NCBI RefSeq assembly: GCF_943736995.1
Contig: NZ_OX031157.1
Span: 372,001-436,000, forward strand
Source of the DNA: Sporosarcina sp. Marseille-Q4943
GTDB taxonomy: Bacteria; Bacillota; Bacilli; Bacillales_A; Planococcaceae
Length of the DNA: 64,000 nucleotides
Reading direction: 5' to 3'
Positions within the stretch are counted from its first letter, which is position 1; every line of letters starts with the position of its first letter. Under the pieces are notes generated by a model, which searched no databases, had not been told where the DNA came from, and saw only the letters and a program-made list of their open reading frames with translations. A program made the translations under genes and the position numbers. Shown piece by piece: positions 29,658-38,534 of the stretch.

Positions 29658-30818
29658 TTAGCCTACGAGTTCAACAATCTTTTGTGCACCGTCTGCCATT
29701 GTGTCAGCAGCGATGATGTTTAAACCTGATTCATTCAATAGCGCTTTACCTCTGTCTACGTTTGTACCTTCCAAACGTACAACGAGCGGCACTTCAAGGC
29801 CTACTTCTTTCGCGGCAGCAATGACACCTTCTGCGATTACGTCACATTTCATGATGCCACCGAAAATATTGACAAAGATTCCTTTGACTTGTTCGTCAGA
29901 AAGGATTATTTTGAATGCTTCTGTAACTTTTTCAGCTGTAGCACCGCCCCCAACGTCAAGGAAGTTAGCCGGTGATCCGCCATAGTAATTGATTGTATCC
30001 ATCGTAGCCATCGCAAGACCTGCACCGTTCACCATGCAGCCGATGTTGCCATCAAGGGATATGTAGCTAAGGTCATATTTGGAAGCTTCGATTTCCTTTG
30101 GATCCTCTTCGTCAAAATCGCGTAATTCGACGATATCTTTATGTCGATATAATGCATTGTCATCGAAATTGAATTTCGCATCCAATGCCAATACATCGTC
30201 ATCGCCTGTAATGACAAGTGGATTGATTTCAACGATTGATGCGTCTTTTTCTACAAATACTTGATAGAGTCCTAGCATGAATTTCGCAGCTTTATTCACA
30301 AGATGTGTAGGGATGTTCATATTGAATGCCATACGGCGTGCTTGGAAGCCTGTCAGGCCGACAATCGGATCAACAACTTCTTTGAAGATCTTTTCCGGTG
30401 TCTCTTCAGCGACTTCCTCGATGTCCATTCCGCCTTCTTCAGACCCCATAAGTGTTACACGATCTGTTGCGCGGTCGACGACAAGGCCTAGATAATATTC
30501 TTTTTTAATATCGGATCCTTCTTCGACGAGAAGTCGTTTCACTTCTTTTCCTTCAGGGCCTGTTTGATGGGTTACAAGGGTTTTGCCAAGAAGCTCTTTT
30601 GCATACTCGCGCACCTCGTCAAGATTTTTAGCGATTTTAACACCGCCTGCTTTACCACGCCCGCCAGCATGGATTTGCGCTTTGACGACGATCACGTCAG
30701 TACCGAGTTCTTTTGCTGCTTTTACAGCTTCATCGGGAGAGAAAGCTACCCGACCGTTTGAAACAGCAACACCATAATCTCTGAGTAGCTGCTTCCCTTG
30801 ATATTCATGGATATTCAT
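29658..30818 (-). CDS. sucC: SucC, succinyl-CoA synthetase β subunit (ADP-forming)
   Basis: The 386-residue β subunit has an ATP-grasp fold: [20 protein letters not shown] at the start, [16 protein letters not shown] (~47-62), [23 protein letters not shown], and the CoA-ligase domain with [13 protein letters not shown] and FLDVGGGA. It forms the nucleotide-binding half of the TCA enzyme with SucD. The promoter is at 30867-30895. Confidence 0.98.
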   Translation of the reverse strand: MNIHEYQGKQLLRDYGVAVSNGRVAFSPDEAVKAAKELGTDVIVVKAQIHAGGRGKAGGVKIAKNLDEVREYAKELLGKTLVTHQTGPEGKEVKRLLVEEGSDIKKEYYLGLVVDRATDRVTLMGSEEGGMDIEEVAEETPEKIFKEVVDPIVGLTGFQARRMAFNMNIPTHLVNKAAKFMLGLYQVFVEKDASIVEINPLVITGDDDVLALDAKFNFDDNALYRHKDIVELRDFDEEDPKEIEASKYDLSYISLDGNIGCMVNGAGLAMATMDTINYYGGSPANFLDVGGGATAEKVTEAFKIILSDEQVKGIFVNIFGGIMKCDVIAEGVIAAAKEVGLEVPLVVRLEGTNVDRGKALLNESGLNIIAADTMADGAQKIVELVG

Positions 30819-30866
30819 CTTACATCCTCCAATCGAACTTGTAGCTCATAATTTACTGCCTTATCC

Positions 30867-30895
30867 ATTGTAGTAAAGATGTCAAATAATGTCCA
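30867..30895 (-). promoter_or_regulatory. Putative σA promoter of sucCD
   Basis: TGGACA (30890-30895) and TACAAT (30867-30872) are 17 bases apart on the minus strand, each five of six bases from consensus, about 50 bases upstream of the sucC ATG. It lies after the end of ylqH, so sucCD can be expressed independently of the upstream genes. Confidence 0.65.
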
Positions 30896-30945
30896 CAATT
30901 GATATTGCCATATAAGCATTTTTTGATATTTTTTGATAGTTTTCG

Positions 30946-31245
30946 TCATTTTCCCCTATTATTCTTACGTGAACTGTGCTCCCGATCCACGTGATAAATG
31001 TATGCAAAAACTTCAGCAACGGCTTGGTATAATTGTTCCGGAATCGTTTCGTCCACATTGAGCTGCCCTAACAATTCGACCAATGTCGGATCCTCCTGTA
31101 TCGGAACATCATGTTCTTTCGCCTTAGCCAAAATATTCTCTGCAATTTCCCCTTTTCCTTTTGCGACAACTTTCGGAGCATCCCCGGCATTCGGATCATA
31201 GGACAACGCGATCGCTTCTTTACGAGTATGTTTTTGCTCTGTCAT
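30946..31245 (-). CDS. ylqH: YlqH-like free-standing FlhB C-terminal domain protein
   Basis: A 99-residue cytoplasmic protein aligning with the C-terminal half of FlhB after its autocleavage site: EAIALSYDPNAGDAPKVVAK matches FAIALKYDDEKMDAPVVIAK of the full FlhB at 2214-3293. The later IPEQLYQAVAEVFAYIYHVD matches IPDQFFKTVAEILAYVYRI. The NPTH cleavage motif and all membrane helices are absent. It overlaps ylqG by 4 bases (ATGA). B. subtilis has YlqH at the same site. Its function is not established; a role in export switching is inference. Confidence 0.9.
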   Translation of the reverse strand: MTEQKHTRKEAIALSYDPNAGDAPKVVAKGKGEIAENILAKAKEHDVPIQEDPTLVELLGQLNVDETIPEQLYQAVAEVFAYIYHVDREHSSRKNNRGK

Positions 31246-33179
31246 ATCCGAAAGTCAACTCCAACATGATCCGTCATCATCCCATTCCGCCTTTTCGATT
31301 CCTTTATTCCCTCTTCTTCAAAATTTTTAAAGGTGACTCCCGATAATTGATAATTAACAGATTCAAGCCCATTTCTTAATTTACCCTGCAAAACATTACC
31401 AATTTCCCTCAACTGATTTTCTTGATTGAAAATTGTTACCGCGACGACCCGATTTTGAACTTGCATATCGACGACTGTCTTTTTGATGGAATCCAACTCT
31501 AAATAAAATAGGATTCTTGCAAAATCTGCATCAATCTTTCCATCAGCCTTCTTCCTACCGTTCCATTGGATCGTTGCGTCAATCCGTTTACCGAGGAGTT
31601 CAAGAGGCAACTGCATGATAATTTGTTGGTTCAATCCAGCATCGCCGGATTGTATGAGTGTGCCATTCATTCTGGTGACAATTGCCTCAGCGGCATCACG
31701 CAATGCCGGAGAAACTGCACTGTCATGCAACAGAGCGACCAGTTGAGGTTTCAACATGTCCATCGTCCTTCCGATGTCCACATTTCTCTGCATCAACCCC
31801 GCTTCATAATTGAACCCAAGCGATTTGAATAGGCTTTGCATCGCATCTTTCATTACCTTGCCGTCAATCGCTTGTTCGACAGCTGTTTGAGCGCCTTGAA
31901 CCAGCTCTTTTGTGACCGGCAAGGATGATTGCTCCATCGCCCGAAACAGCTCAGGAAGCTTGATACTAACGTTTTCCGGATGCAAAGTTTTTGTAAAACC
32001 GGTTGTAACGTCCGCCCGAAATGGCGTGGATTGGTTTTGTTCCATAATCATACGGATAATCATTTTACTTACCTGTTCACTGACTGGAGAGTTTTTTATT
32101 TCGTGAGTGGGTGTTCTTTCCAACTCCTCTAACAGGCCGGTCAGATGCAGCTTAAATGGCTGTTGCAGGACAGCGTTGTTTTTAATCATATCTTTCAGCT
32201 GTTCAAGCCTCATATCCAGTCCGCTTGAAGCTTCGGAAGGTTCAGCTATCAAGACGGATTTCCACAATTCCAATAGCGTCGAGCTAGGCGTTTCCATCTG
32301 AGTCAATGAGCTCATTGCATGGGAAGCTAGCCTCCCCGATTGGAGAACGTTGCCCGCAGTACTGTCAATCATTTCGGAATGAAGCACCGTCTGCAAATTG
32401 GCAAGTGTTGCATTTTGCGGTATGATCCCTGAGCTTCTCAGTAGCTGCAACACTTGGAATCGCTCCTCCCGGGGAACGTTATCGTCTAGCAACTTTAGCA
32501 TAGCACCGCTAAGCAATGCCCTTTCCGCGGCGGATGCTGCCATTCTGCCTGCATCCCCCAACGTTGCAAGCACTGCTTCTTTTATTTTGGCATGAATGCC
32601 AGTATCCCTGATGAGCGCATCCCTTAATGAATTCAGAGCATCATGCAGGCCTTCCTTCGCCTCCACCCCTAAAATCGAATTGAAGTTTGTTTCAGTAAGG
32701 GGCAGTTTCAATTCCACCAATCTCTGAATCGAATTCAATGCTTCGTTGTGCACAGACGGTTGAGCAGTTTTCAAAAGAGCTGCTGCATTAAGCAGGATCT
32801 CTCTGGAGACCGGGAGCCTCTGTTTAATAAAATGGCTCAATACACTTTGCATCTCCGGTGACTTCGGAAGTTGCATCGATTCCATCAAATTCGAAATTTG
32901 CTTCGATTGCCCATCCGTTGTCTGCAAAGGGCCTGAAACTACTTTAATTTGCAGCTCGGGGCTGACCGTTTTCACTTGAAAATAGTATGCGTCGCCAGCC
33001 TTCATGGGCACTTCCAGTTTAGCCATCAATTTATGCTCCCCGATTTGCACTTCAGCCATCTGTCCCGGGAAAAGTTGTTTGATTTGGCCATGGAACATTT
33101 GGCCTTCCCGCAATGTCAAAGGCTGAAGGGGCACAGATATGGCTTGGTTGCTCAAGCGAGGAATTGATGGATAGTTCAT
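31242..33179 (-). CDS. ylqG: YlqG-like protein with FliK-type C-terminus
   Basis: A 645-residue, mostly helical protein with no signal or membrane segment. The first ~110 residues are β-rich (LREGQMFHGQIKQLFPGQMA). The C-terminal ~110 residues (LPLELLGKRIDATIQWNGRK, then FARILFYLELDSIKKTVVDM) resemble the FliK/hook-length control C-terminal domain. The ATG at 33179 follows AAGGTGAT; the frame extends further upstream but that part lies inside rnhB. It is co-translated with ylqH. The exact role is unknown. Confidence 0.85.
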   Translation of the reverse strand: MNYPSIPRLSNQAISVPLQPLTLREGQMFHGQIKQLFPGQMAEVQIGEHKLMAKLEVPMKAGDAYYFQVKTVSPELQIKVVSGPLQTTDGQSKQISNLMESMQLPKSPEMQSVLSHFIKQRLPVSREILLNAAALLKTAQPSVHNEALNSIQRLVELKLPLTETNFNSILGVEAKEGLHDALNSLRDALIRDTGIHAKIKEAVLATLGDAGRMAASAAERALLSGAMLKLLDDNVPREERFQVLQLLRSSGIIPQNATLANLQTVLHSEMIDSTAGNVLQSGRLASHAMSSLTQMETPSSTLLELWKSVLIAEPSEASSGLDMRLEQLKDMIKNNAVLQQPFKLHLTGLLEELERTPTHEIKNSPVSEQVSKMIIRMIMEQNQSTPFRADVTTGFTKTLHPENVSIKLPELFRAMEQSSLPVTKELVQGAQTAVEQAIDGKVMKDAMQSLFKSLGFNYEAGLMQRNVDIGRTMDMLKPQLVALLHDSAVSPALRDAAEAIVTRMNGTLIQSGDAGLNQQIIMQLPLELLGKRIDATIQWNGRKKADGKIDADFARILFYLELDSIKKTVVDMQVQNRVVAVTIFNQENQLREIGNVLQGKLRNGLESVNYQLSGVTFKNFEEEGIKESKRRNGMMTDHVGVDFRI

Positions 33180-33186
33180 CTTGGGA

Positions 33187-33957
33187 TCACCTTCCTTCCA
33201 AAATCGATTTGACAGGCTCAAACGTCTTTCTGTGGTGTTCGCATGGTCCATGCAGGCGGAGCGCTTCCACATGCTCCCCCGTACCGTATCCGACGTTCTT
33301 CTTGAAATTGTACATCGGGAATTTTTCATGAAGCCCGTCCATCAATTGATCCCTTGTTGTTTTGGCAAGGATGGAGGCCGCGGCTATTGCTAGACTTTGA
33401 GCGTCCCCTTTAATGATTGACTCCGCCCTACAGTCGACTTGAAGCTTCATGGCATCCGCCAAGACGATGTCCGGTCGAGAGTCTAGCGTGTGTACCGCAA
33501 TTTCCATCGATTCGCGTGTCGCCGCATAGATGTTCATTTGATCGATTCTTTCCGCTGATTGTATATGTACTGAATAGCTGATGGCGATTTCCTTTATAAT
33601 AGTAGACAATCGCTCTCTTTCTTGAAATGATAGCTTCTTTGAATCATTAAGTCCAAGCAGTTGAGGTGCCTCATCAGGCAATATGACGGCAGCACAGACG
33701 ACTGGACCTGCCAACGGCCCTCTGCCGGCTTCGTCGACGCCGGCGACAAGTGACCCTTCGTGAGTTTTATAACTCGCGTCAAAATCGATCTTCTCTTGTA
33801 GCATTTGTTCCAGCTGCAGTTTCTTCTCGTAATTGCGATACCATCTTTGCAATTCTTTTTTGACGCCTGAACGATGATCGTCTTCGAGTTGTTTCATCCA
33901 TGGTTTCGGGTCTGAAGTTTGTTGTAGCAGATTGGAAATTTCTTTTATCGTCTTCAT
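33187..33957 (-). CDS. rnhB: RNase HII
   Basis: RNase HII removes ribonucleotides and RNA from RNA:DNA hybrids. The 256-residue protein has an N-terminal extension of about 70 residues as in B. subtilis. The catalytic core has the acidic pair in VAGVDEAGRGPLAGPV, LGLNDSKKLSFQERE, the later Asp in VLADAMKL and HRKTFEPVKSIL near the end. I choose ATG 33957 (AGAAGG eight bases upstream) over GTG 33966. Confidence 0.96.
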   Translation of the reverse strand: MKTIKEISNLLQQTSDPKPWMKQLEDDHRSGVKKELQRWYRNYEKKLQLEQMLQEKIDFDASYKTHEGSLVAGVDEAGRGPLAGPVVCAAVILPDEAPQLLGLNDSKKLSFQERERLSTIIKEIAISYSVHIQSAERIDQMNIYAATRESMEIAVHTLDSRPDIVLADAMKLQVDCRAESIIKGDAQSLAIAAASILAKTTRDQLMDGLHEKFPMYNFKKNVGYGTGEHVEALRLHGPCEHHRKTFEPVKSILEGR

Positions 33958-34044
33958 TTTTTTCACCTTCTATTATGTATTACATCTATTACGTACTTTC
34001 TATTGATATCGGATCTATGTTCTGGACTTTAAATGCTTCAATAA

Positions 34045-34089
34045 GAAAAGGCCGATCGTCACGGGTTTATTCCGTGACGTCATCGGCCT
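34045..34089 (-). terminator. Terminator overlapping the end of rbgA
   Basis: AGGCCGAT-GAC-GTCACGG pairs with CCGTGAC-GATCGGCCT, followed on the minus strand by TTTTC. The left arm and loop include the last codons and the TAA of rbgA (stop at 34067-34069), so translating ribosomes could weaken the hairpin. Confidence 0.75.
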
Positions 34090-34945
34090 CTTTTGATAGA
34101 TCTGACGTGAAATCGAAAGTTAGCTTGCCAAGGAGCTCACTGCGGATGTCTTGGACAATCATTTCTGCCACCTTGTCATAATCGATTTCGCCACCTTGCG
34201 TATACGCCTTGCGGGACTCGCCAATTGTATCAAACACCTTTTGGATATCCTCGTCTACAGCTTTAATGCCGTAACGCTTTTCAAGCCGCTCCGGATAATG
34301 CTCCTCCAAGAAGCGAAGTCCGTAGACAGCCAAGCTTTCCATATTGACGATCGTATCTTTGATTGCACCTGTCAATGCGAGCTTATACCCGACAGCTTGG
34401 TCTTCAAATTTTGGCCAAAGGATTCCCGGCGTATCAAGCAATTCCAGTTCCTTCTCGAATTTGATCCACTGCTGCGCTTTTGTAACTCCCGGCTTATTGC
34501 CTGTCTTCGCGATATTCTTTCTAGCTAGCCGGTTAATTAAAGTCGATTTCCCAACGTTCGGGATTCCGACAATCATTGCCCGGATTGCCCCAGGTCGTAT
34601 GCCTCTCTTTTTCAAGCGCTCAATTTTCGGGGCTAATATTTCCTTTGCCGCCTTCGTTACGGTTTGCAGCCCTTTCCCTTCGAAGGAATTTATCGCGACA
34701 GCCCTTATTCCTTGCGATGCGAAGTGTTTGATCCAACGCTCCGTCTCTTTCTCGTCAGCTAGGTCCATTTTGTTCAAAATGAGCAATCTCGGTTTTTGCT
34801 GGATGACTTCATCAATCATCGGATTTCTCGAAGAAAGGGGCAATCGGGCGTCAATCAATTCAAATACGATATCGACAAGCTTCAATTGTTCCGTTACTTC
34901 ACGTCTTGCTTTGGCCATATGGCCCGGAAACCATTGAATGGTCAT
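34067..34945 (-). CDS. rbgA: RbgA (YlqF), 50S ribosome assembly GTPase
   Basis: RbgA drives a late step of 50S subunit maturation. The GTPase motifs are circularly permuted: NKMDLAD (G4, ~58) comes before the P-loop [15 protein letters not shown] (~130) and the DTPG motif of [14 protein letters not shown]. The N-terminus [15 protein letters not shown] is diagnostic. The 292-residue length is normal. It is 18 bases downstream of lepB. Confidence 0.98.
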   Translation of the reverse strand: MTIQWFPGHMAKARREVTEQLKLVDIVFELIDARLPLSSRNPMIDEVIQQKPRLLILNKMDLADEKETERWIKHFASQGIRAVAINSFEGKGLQTVTKAAKEILAPKIERLKKRGIRPGAIRAMIVGIPNVGKSTLINRLARKNIAKTGNKPGVTKAQQWIKFEKELELLDTPGILWPKFEDQAVGYKLALTGAIKDTIVNMESLAVYGLRFLEEHYPERLEKRYGIKAVDEDIQKVFDTIGESRKAYTQGGEIDYDKVAEMIVQDIRSELLGKLTFDFTSDLSKEADDVTE

Positions 34946-34963
34946 TGTAGTTCATCCCCTTCT

Positions 34964-35521
34964 TCATTCCACCTTGCCGAAATCACTGATCGGCCAGAAT
35001 ACGAATTTTGTGCTTCCTATGATTTCATCGATTGGTACTGCTCCGATATGTCTGGAATCTTTACTTTTTCGGCGATTGTCGCCCATCACGAAGACATGGT
35101 CTTCCGGGACGGTCTGCATTCCGATTTTCTCTTCCAGCGTGAAATCTTCGGTCAAAGTACCTTCTGTAATTTCTGCTTTATATTGATCAAGATATGGTTC
35201 TTCATAAGGTTGATCGTTAATGTATAGCATATCGTCCCTGTATTCCACTTTATCCCCCGGAAGGCCGATGACCCTCTTGATGTAATCTTTCTTTTCGGGC
35301 GCATGGAATACAACGATATCAAAGCGGTCGGGCTTGCCGAGCGTGTAACCGATTTTGTTGACGATCATTTTATCACCATGTTCAAGTGTTGGCATCATTG
35401 AAATCCCATCCACTACGATCGGCGTGAATAGAAATATCCGAATGATTGCCGCCAAACCGAACGCTATTAAAAGCGCTTTGATCCATTCCCAAGTTTCATT
35501 TTTCTTCTTCTCTTCATTCAT
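34964..35521 (-). CDS. lepB: Signal peptidase I (LepB/Sip type)
   Basis: Membrane serine protease that cleaves signal peptides from exported proteins. From the ATG at 35521 (185 aa) the protein has one membrane helix (~14-36), the catalytic S41 in GISMMPTL and K82 in YIKRVIGLPGD, and the C-terminal block VMGDNRRKSKDSRHIG. GGAGG seven bases upstream fixes the start; the in-frame extension to 35596 crosses a terminator and promoter. Its position between rplS and rbgA is seen in several Bacillales. Confidence 0.96.
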   Translation of the reverse strand: MNEEKKKNETWEWIKALLIAFGLAAIIRIFLFTPIVVDGISMMPTLEHGDKMIVNKIGYTLGKPDRFDIVVFHAPEKKDYIKRVIGLPGDKVEYRDDMLYINDQPYEEPYLDQYKAEITEGTLTEDFTLEEKIGMQTVPEDHVFVMGDNRRKSKDSRHIGAVPIDEIIGSTKFVFWPISDFGKVE

Positions 35522-35551
35522 CGCAAAGCCTCCTGCCAAGTCACTATCCTT

Positions 35552-35580
35552 ATTGTACAGTCTATTCATTATGGAGGCAA
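35552..35580 (-). promoter_or_regulatory. Putative σA promoter of lepB-rbgA-rnhB-ylqG-ylqH
   Basis: TTGCCT (35575-35580) and TACAAT (35552-35557) are separated by 17 bases, 30 bases upstream of the lepB start. The site lies immediately downstream of two terminators that close the rplS transcript. Confidence 0.65.
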
Positions 35581-35582
35581 AA

Positions 35583-35612
35583 AGAAAGGAGACCATTTTT
35601 TCTGGTCTCCTC
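35583..35612 (-). terminator. Second of two tandem terminators after rplS
   Basis: GGAGACCA and TGGTCTCC form an eight-base stem with an A/G-rich loop, followed on the minus strand by TTTCTTTTTG. It lies just beyond the rplS terminator and before the lepB promoter. A T-run also follows on the plus strand. Confidence 0.75.
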
Positions 35613-35617
35613 TTTTT

Positions 35618-35651
35618 TAATAAGAAACAGCGGAGATTTAATCTCCGCTGT
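35618..35651 (-). terminator. Rho-independent terminator after rplS
   Basis: CAGCGGAGATT pairs with AATCTCCGCTG (35628-35650), a ten- to eleven-base perfect stem with a one-base loop that must open. It begins 8 bases after the rplS stop and is followed by TTTCTTATT on the minus strand. Confidence 0.85.
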
Positions 35652-35658
35652 TTGGATT

Positions 35659-36003
35659 TTATCGAATTTCTTTGATACGTGCAGCTTTTCCGCGAAGGTT
35701 GCGAAGGTAGTACAATTTCGCACGACGCACTTTACCGCGACGAGTAACTTCAAGTTTAGCGATTTTCGGTGTGTGTACAGGGAATGTACGTTCAACACCT
35801 ACACCGTTGGAGATTTTACGGACTGTGAATGTTTCACTGATTCCGCCACCACGACGCTTAATGACAACACCTTCATAAAGCTGGATACGCTCGCGCGTGC
35901 CCTCAACGATTTTCACGTGCAAGCGGACAGTGTCCCCAGGACGGAAATCAGGATGATCTGTACGAAGTTGGTCTTTTGTTACTTCTGCAATAATGTTTTG
36001 CAT
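35659..36003 (-). CDS. rplS: Ribosomal protein L19
   Basis: The 114-residue protein carries L19 signatures: [60 protein letters not shown] and the basic C-terminus [16 protein letters not shown]19 sits at the 30S-50S interface. The ATG follows AAGGAGAG. It has its own promoter and a structured leader upstream, and tandem terminators downstream. Confidence 0.98.
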   Translation of the reverse strand: MQNIIAEVTKDQLRTDHPDFRPGDTVRLHVKIVEGTRERIQLYEGVVIKRRGGGISETFTVRKISNGVGVERTFPVHTPKIAKLEVTRRGKVRRAKLYYLRNLRGKAARIKEIR

Positions 36004-36090
36004 GTTTTTCTCTCCTTATCCACAGATGCTCTTGCACTTGTTGCCTTTGCAGCGGAACACCAGTCAGTATGCACTTCTCATAGAAGTACA
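36004..36090 (-). ncRNA. Candidate L19 (rplS) mRNA leader
   Basis: Between the rplS promoter and ATG the transcript has about 85 bases. It carries a hairpin (ACTTCTatGAGAAGT) and a conserved-looking stretch with CCGCTGCAAAGGCAACAAG and GTGGATAAGGAG. This resembles the L19 leader element upstream of rplS in Bacilli, which I recall only approximately. A covariance-model search for the Rfam L19 leader would settle it. Confidence 0.5.
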
Positions 36091-36096
36091 TAGTAG

Positions 36097-36125
36097 ATAT
36101 TATCATAATGGGACGGCATGCGCAA
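36097..36125 (-). promoter_or_regulatory. Putative extended −10 promoter of rplS
   Basis: TTGCGC (36120-36125) and TAATAT (36097-36102) are 17 bases apart; TGA directly precedes the −10, giving TGATAATAT. The same TGATAATAT occurs in the rpsP and fapR promoters. It sits between the family A repeat copy 2 and the leader. Confidence 0.6.
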
Positions 36126-36134
36126 GTCCTAAAA

Positions 36135-36344
36135 GTTGATTTTCGCTACAGGCGGACGCTTTCCGGGGGGCGGGCGGTGAGCCAATCGAACCACGAAGAG
36201 TTCGATTTGCCGTATTTCTGCGATTTGTGCAGAAATTAAGGCATCCTCATCCTGCTCGCAACGCTGCGCTTGTGCTCGCAAACCCGTTCTTCGTACCGGC
36301 GTTCGCTTATCCCCCAGGAGTCGCCGCCTTTCGCTACAATCAAC
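36135..36344 (+). repeat. Family A palindromic repeat, copy 2, enlarged
   Basis: The ends (GTTGATTTTCGCTACAGGCG ... CGCCTTTCGCTACAATCAAC) match the other family A copies. The element is about 210 bases instead of ~130 because the centre is different and longer. The extra part contains two further hairpins: AATCGAAC/GTTCGATT (around 36185-36210) and ATTTCTGC/GCAGAAAT (around 36214-36237). It fills most of the trmD-rplS gap and holds no gene. Confidence 0.75.
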
Positions 36345-36349
36345 GGAAA

Positions 36350-37099
36350 TTACCTACTATCGAGTTCTTCTTCATAAAGACGCTTCAAATACTTCTGTTG
36401 ATGTTCAGTCAATGGAGCGTTTTCTAGTAGATCTCTTCTGCGTTCGAATGTGCGTCTTAGTGATTGTTCTTGGCGCCATTTTTCGATTTCGCCGTGGTTG
36501 CCTGATAGCAGGACATCGGGCACTTTCATTCCGTTGAAATCCGCTGGTCTTGTATATTGAGGGTGTTCGAGAAGTCCTGTTGAGAATGAATCATGGACAG
36601 GGGAATCCGTATTGCCTAAAACGTTCGGCAATAGCCTGACGACGCTGTCGATGATTGCCATGGATGCAATTTCCCCGCCCGTCAGAACGAAGTCCCCGAG
36701 CGATATCTCATCCGTGACGAGATGCTCACGGATGCGCTCGTCATAGCCTTCATAATGCCCGCAAAGGAATACAAGATGCTCTTCCTTGGAAAGTTCCTCA
36801 GCCTTCCGCTGGTCGAATCTAGCGCCTTGAGGGCACATTAGGATGACACGTGGCTTTTTGGACGTATCGAGAGCGAGTGATTCGACTGCCGCAAAGAGCG
36901 GTTCGGGCTTCAAAACCATGCCTGCCCCGCCTCCGTATGGGTAGTCGTCCACTTTATGGTGCTTGTTGCCGGAGAAGTCTCTGAAGTCGGTCACTTTGAA
37001 TGAAACAGCGTTGTTTTCCTGCGCCTTCTTCATGATGGAGGAGTGGAGAACACCTTCGAACATTTCAGGAAACAGTGAAAGGACGTCTATTTTCATCAT
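36350..37099 (-). CDS. trmD: TrmD, tRNA (guanine-37-N1) methyltransferase
   Basis: TrmD makes m1G37 in tRNAs and prevents frameshifting. From the ATG at 37099 (249 aa) the sequence begins [20 protein letters not shown] and contains the knotted SPOUT fold with [32 protein letters not shown] and [15 protein letters not shown], then [16 protein letters not shown]. The start overlaps the rimM stop (ATGA). A longer frame to 37219 lies inside rimM and is rejected. Confidence 0.98.
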   Translation of the reverse strand: MMKIDVLSLFPEMFEGVLHSSIMKKAQENNAVSFKVTDFRDFSGNKHHKVDDYPYGGGAGMVLKPEPLFAAVESLALDTSKKPRVILMCPQGARFDQRKAEELSKEEHLVFLCGHYEGYDERIREHLVTDEISLGDFVLTGGEIASMAIIDSVVRLLPNVLGNTDSPVHDSFSTGLLEHPQYTRPADFNGMKVPDVLLSGNHGEIEKWRQEQSLRRTFERRRDLLENAPLTEHQQKYLKRLYEEELDSR

Positions 37100-37611
37100 G
37101 AAAGCAGTCCTTCCATCGGTTCGATAATAATTTGCTTCTTCTCCACATCGACTTCTTTTACGACATCGTCGATATAAGGGATATAATGAGGTTTTCCCGT
37201 TTTCGGAGTCACGGTCCATACATCATTGGCACCGGTCGCCAGTACTTCCGTCACTTCTCCGATTTCTTCCCCATCGTCTGTATAAACAGTGCAGCCGATA
37301 ATTTCATGGTAGTAGAATTCTCCCTCTTCCAGTTTCCCAAGCTGCTTTTCGGAGACTTTCAATATACCGTCCCTGTACTTTTCGACATCATTAATATTAA
37401 TATGCCCTTCAAATGTGAGAAGGTCGAAGTTCTTATGGCGTCGATGACTTGCTACGATCAGCTTAATCGGCTTTTTTTCATTCGGCATGAATAATGAAAG
37501 TTCACTACCGACAGCATATCTTTCTTCCGGGAAATCAGTGCGTGAGATGACACGCACTTCACCGAATATTCCATGTGTGTTCACAATTTTTCCAACGTTG
37601 AACCATTGCAT
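37096..37611 (-). CDS. rimM: RimM, 16S rRNA processing protein
   Basis: RimM assists maturation of the 30S head. The 171-residue protein has the N-terminal RimM β-barrel ([20 protein letters not shown]) and the PRC-barrel C-terminus ([20 protein letters not shown], then [20 protein letters not shown]). I place the start at ATG 37611, six bases after GGAAGGTG. It overlaps trmD by four bases. Confidence 0.96.
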   Translation of the reverse strand: MQWFNVGKIVNTHGIFGEVRVISRTDFPEERYAVGSELSLFMPNEKKPIKLIVASHRRHKNFDLLTFEGHININDVEKYRDGILKVSEKQLGKLEEGEFYYHEIIGCTVYTDDGEEIGEVTEVLATGANDVWTVTPKTGKPHYIPYIDDVVKEVDVEKKQIIIEPMEGLLS

Positions 37612-37660
37612 ACAATACACCTTCCTTTTTATTGGGGACATGGATGCATTTCTTAAGTAG

Positions 37661-37697
37661 ACAAAAAAGGAAGGAACATGAGCTCCCTCCTTTTTTG
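37661..37697 (-). terminator. Hairpin between khpA and rimM
   Basis: ACAAAAAAGG-AAGG and CCCTCC-TTTTTTGT pair around an AACATGAGCT loop; the minus-strand arm ends in TTTTTTGT. It could act as an intrinsic terminator or attenuator inside the ribosomal-protein cluster. In B. subtilis ylqD occupies this place; here the 152-base gap has no gene. Confidence 0.6.
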
Positions 37698-37763
37698 TGC
37701 TGGTTTCCCGGCAAGCTCTAGGCCTGCTTTTAGAAACCTTTTGTCATGATCGGCATACGTCGA

Positions 37764-38003
37764 TCAATCAACAATATCAAGGTAAACTTTCTTACCGTGG
37801 CGACTTCCTGCTGCTGAATAAACAATAGTTCGTATCGCTTTTGCGACACGCCCCTGCTTTCCGATCACTTTCCCCATATCTTCAGGGTTAACGGAAAGTT
37901 TATAAGTGACACGATGATGTTGCTCATCTTTGTCGACCTGAACGTCTCCGGGATGATCGACCAAAGGTTTGACAATCGTTTCAATCAGCTGCTTCATGTC
38001 CAC
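37764..38003 (-). CDS. khpA: KhpA, KH-domain RNA-binding protein
   Basis: The 79-residue protein consists of one KH domain with the GxxG-type loop in MGKVIGKQGRVAKAIRTIVY. It partners with KhpB in many Firmicutes to bind RNA. It lies 9 bases downstream of rpsP, as ylqC does in B. subtilis. Confidence 0.94.
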   Translation of the reverse strand: MDMKQLIETIVKPLVDHPGDVQVDKDEQHHRVTYKLSVNPEDMGKVIGKQGRVAKAIRTIVYSAAGSRHGKKVYLDIVD

Positions 38004-38012
38004 CCCTCCTGA

Positions 38013-38309
<297 letters not shown>

Positions 38310-38323
38310 TCACACAAGATAGT

Positions 38324-38352
38324 ATATTATCAAGGTTTTTCATGTTTGTAAA
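38324..38352 (-). promoter_or_regulatory. Putative extended −10 promoter of rpsP
   Basis: TTTACA (38347-38352) and TAATAT (38324-38329) are 17 bases apart, with TGA before the −10 (TTGATAATAT). It lies 39 bases upstream of the rpsP ATG and downstream of family A copy 3. Confidence 0.65.
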
Positions 38353-38380
38353 GTGTTTTTTCTTAACACCTTAAAATTGC

Positions 38381-38506
38381 GTTGATTTCCGCTACAGGCG
38401 GACGCTTTCCGCCGGCATGGCTTCAGCCGCTTCCTTCGCTTTGCTCAGTCCAGGGTCTTCAGCTCATGCTATTCCGGCAGGAGTCGCCGCCTTTCGCTTC
38501 AATCAA
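38381..38506 (+). repeat. Family A palindromic repeat, copy 3
   Basis: About 126 bases from GTTGATTTCCGCTACAGGCG to GCCGCCTTTCGCTTCAATCA, with the core GACGCTTTCCGCCGGCATGG and GCAGGAGTCGCC. The ends and the GGCGGAC/GTCGCCGCC arms are complementary. It occupies the ffh-rpsP gap immediately upstream of the rpsP promoter. Confidence 0.8.
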
Positions 38507-38534
38507 AGAAGCTTCCTAGAATCAAAATTAAAAG

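Noticed and set aside
33180..33329. N-terminal extension of ylqG by about 50 residues
   Set aside because: It runs through the end of rnhB; ATG 33179 has its own ribosome site.
35522..35596. Longer start for lepB
   Set aside because: Would include the lepB promoter and part of a terminator; ATG 35521 has a strong ribosome site and matches family starts.
36135..36344. Small non-coding RNA gene
   Set aside because: Ends match the family A repeat; no independent promoter for it was visible.
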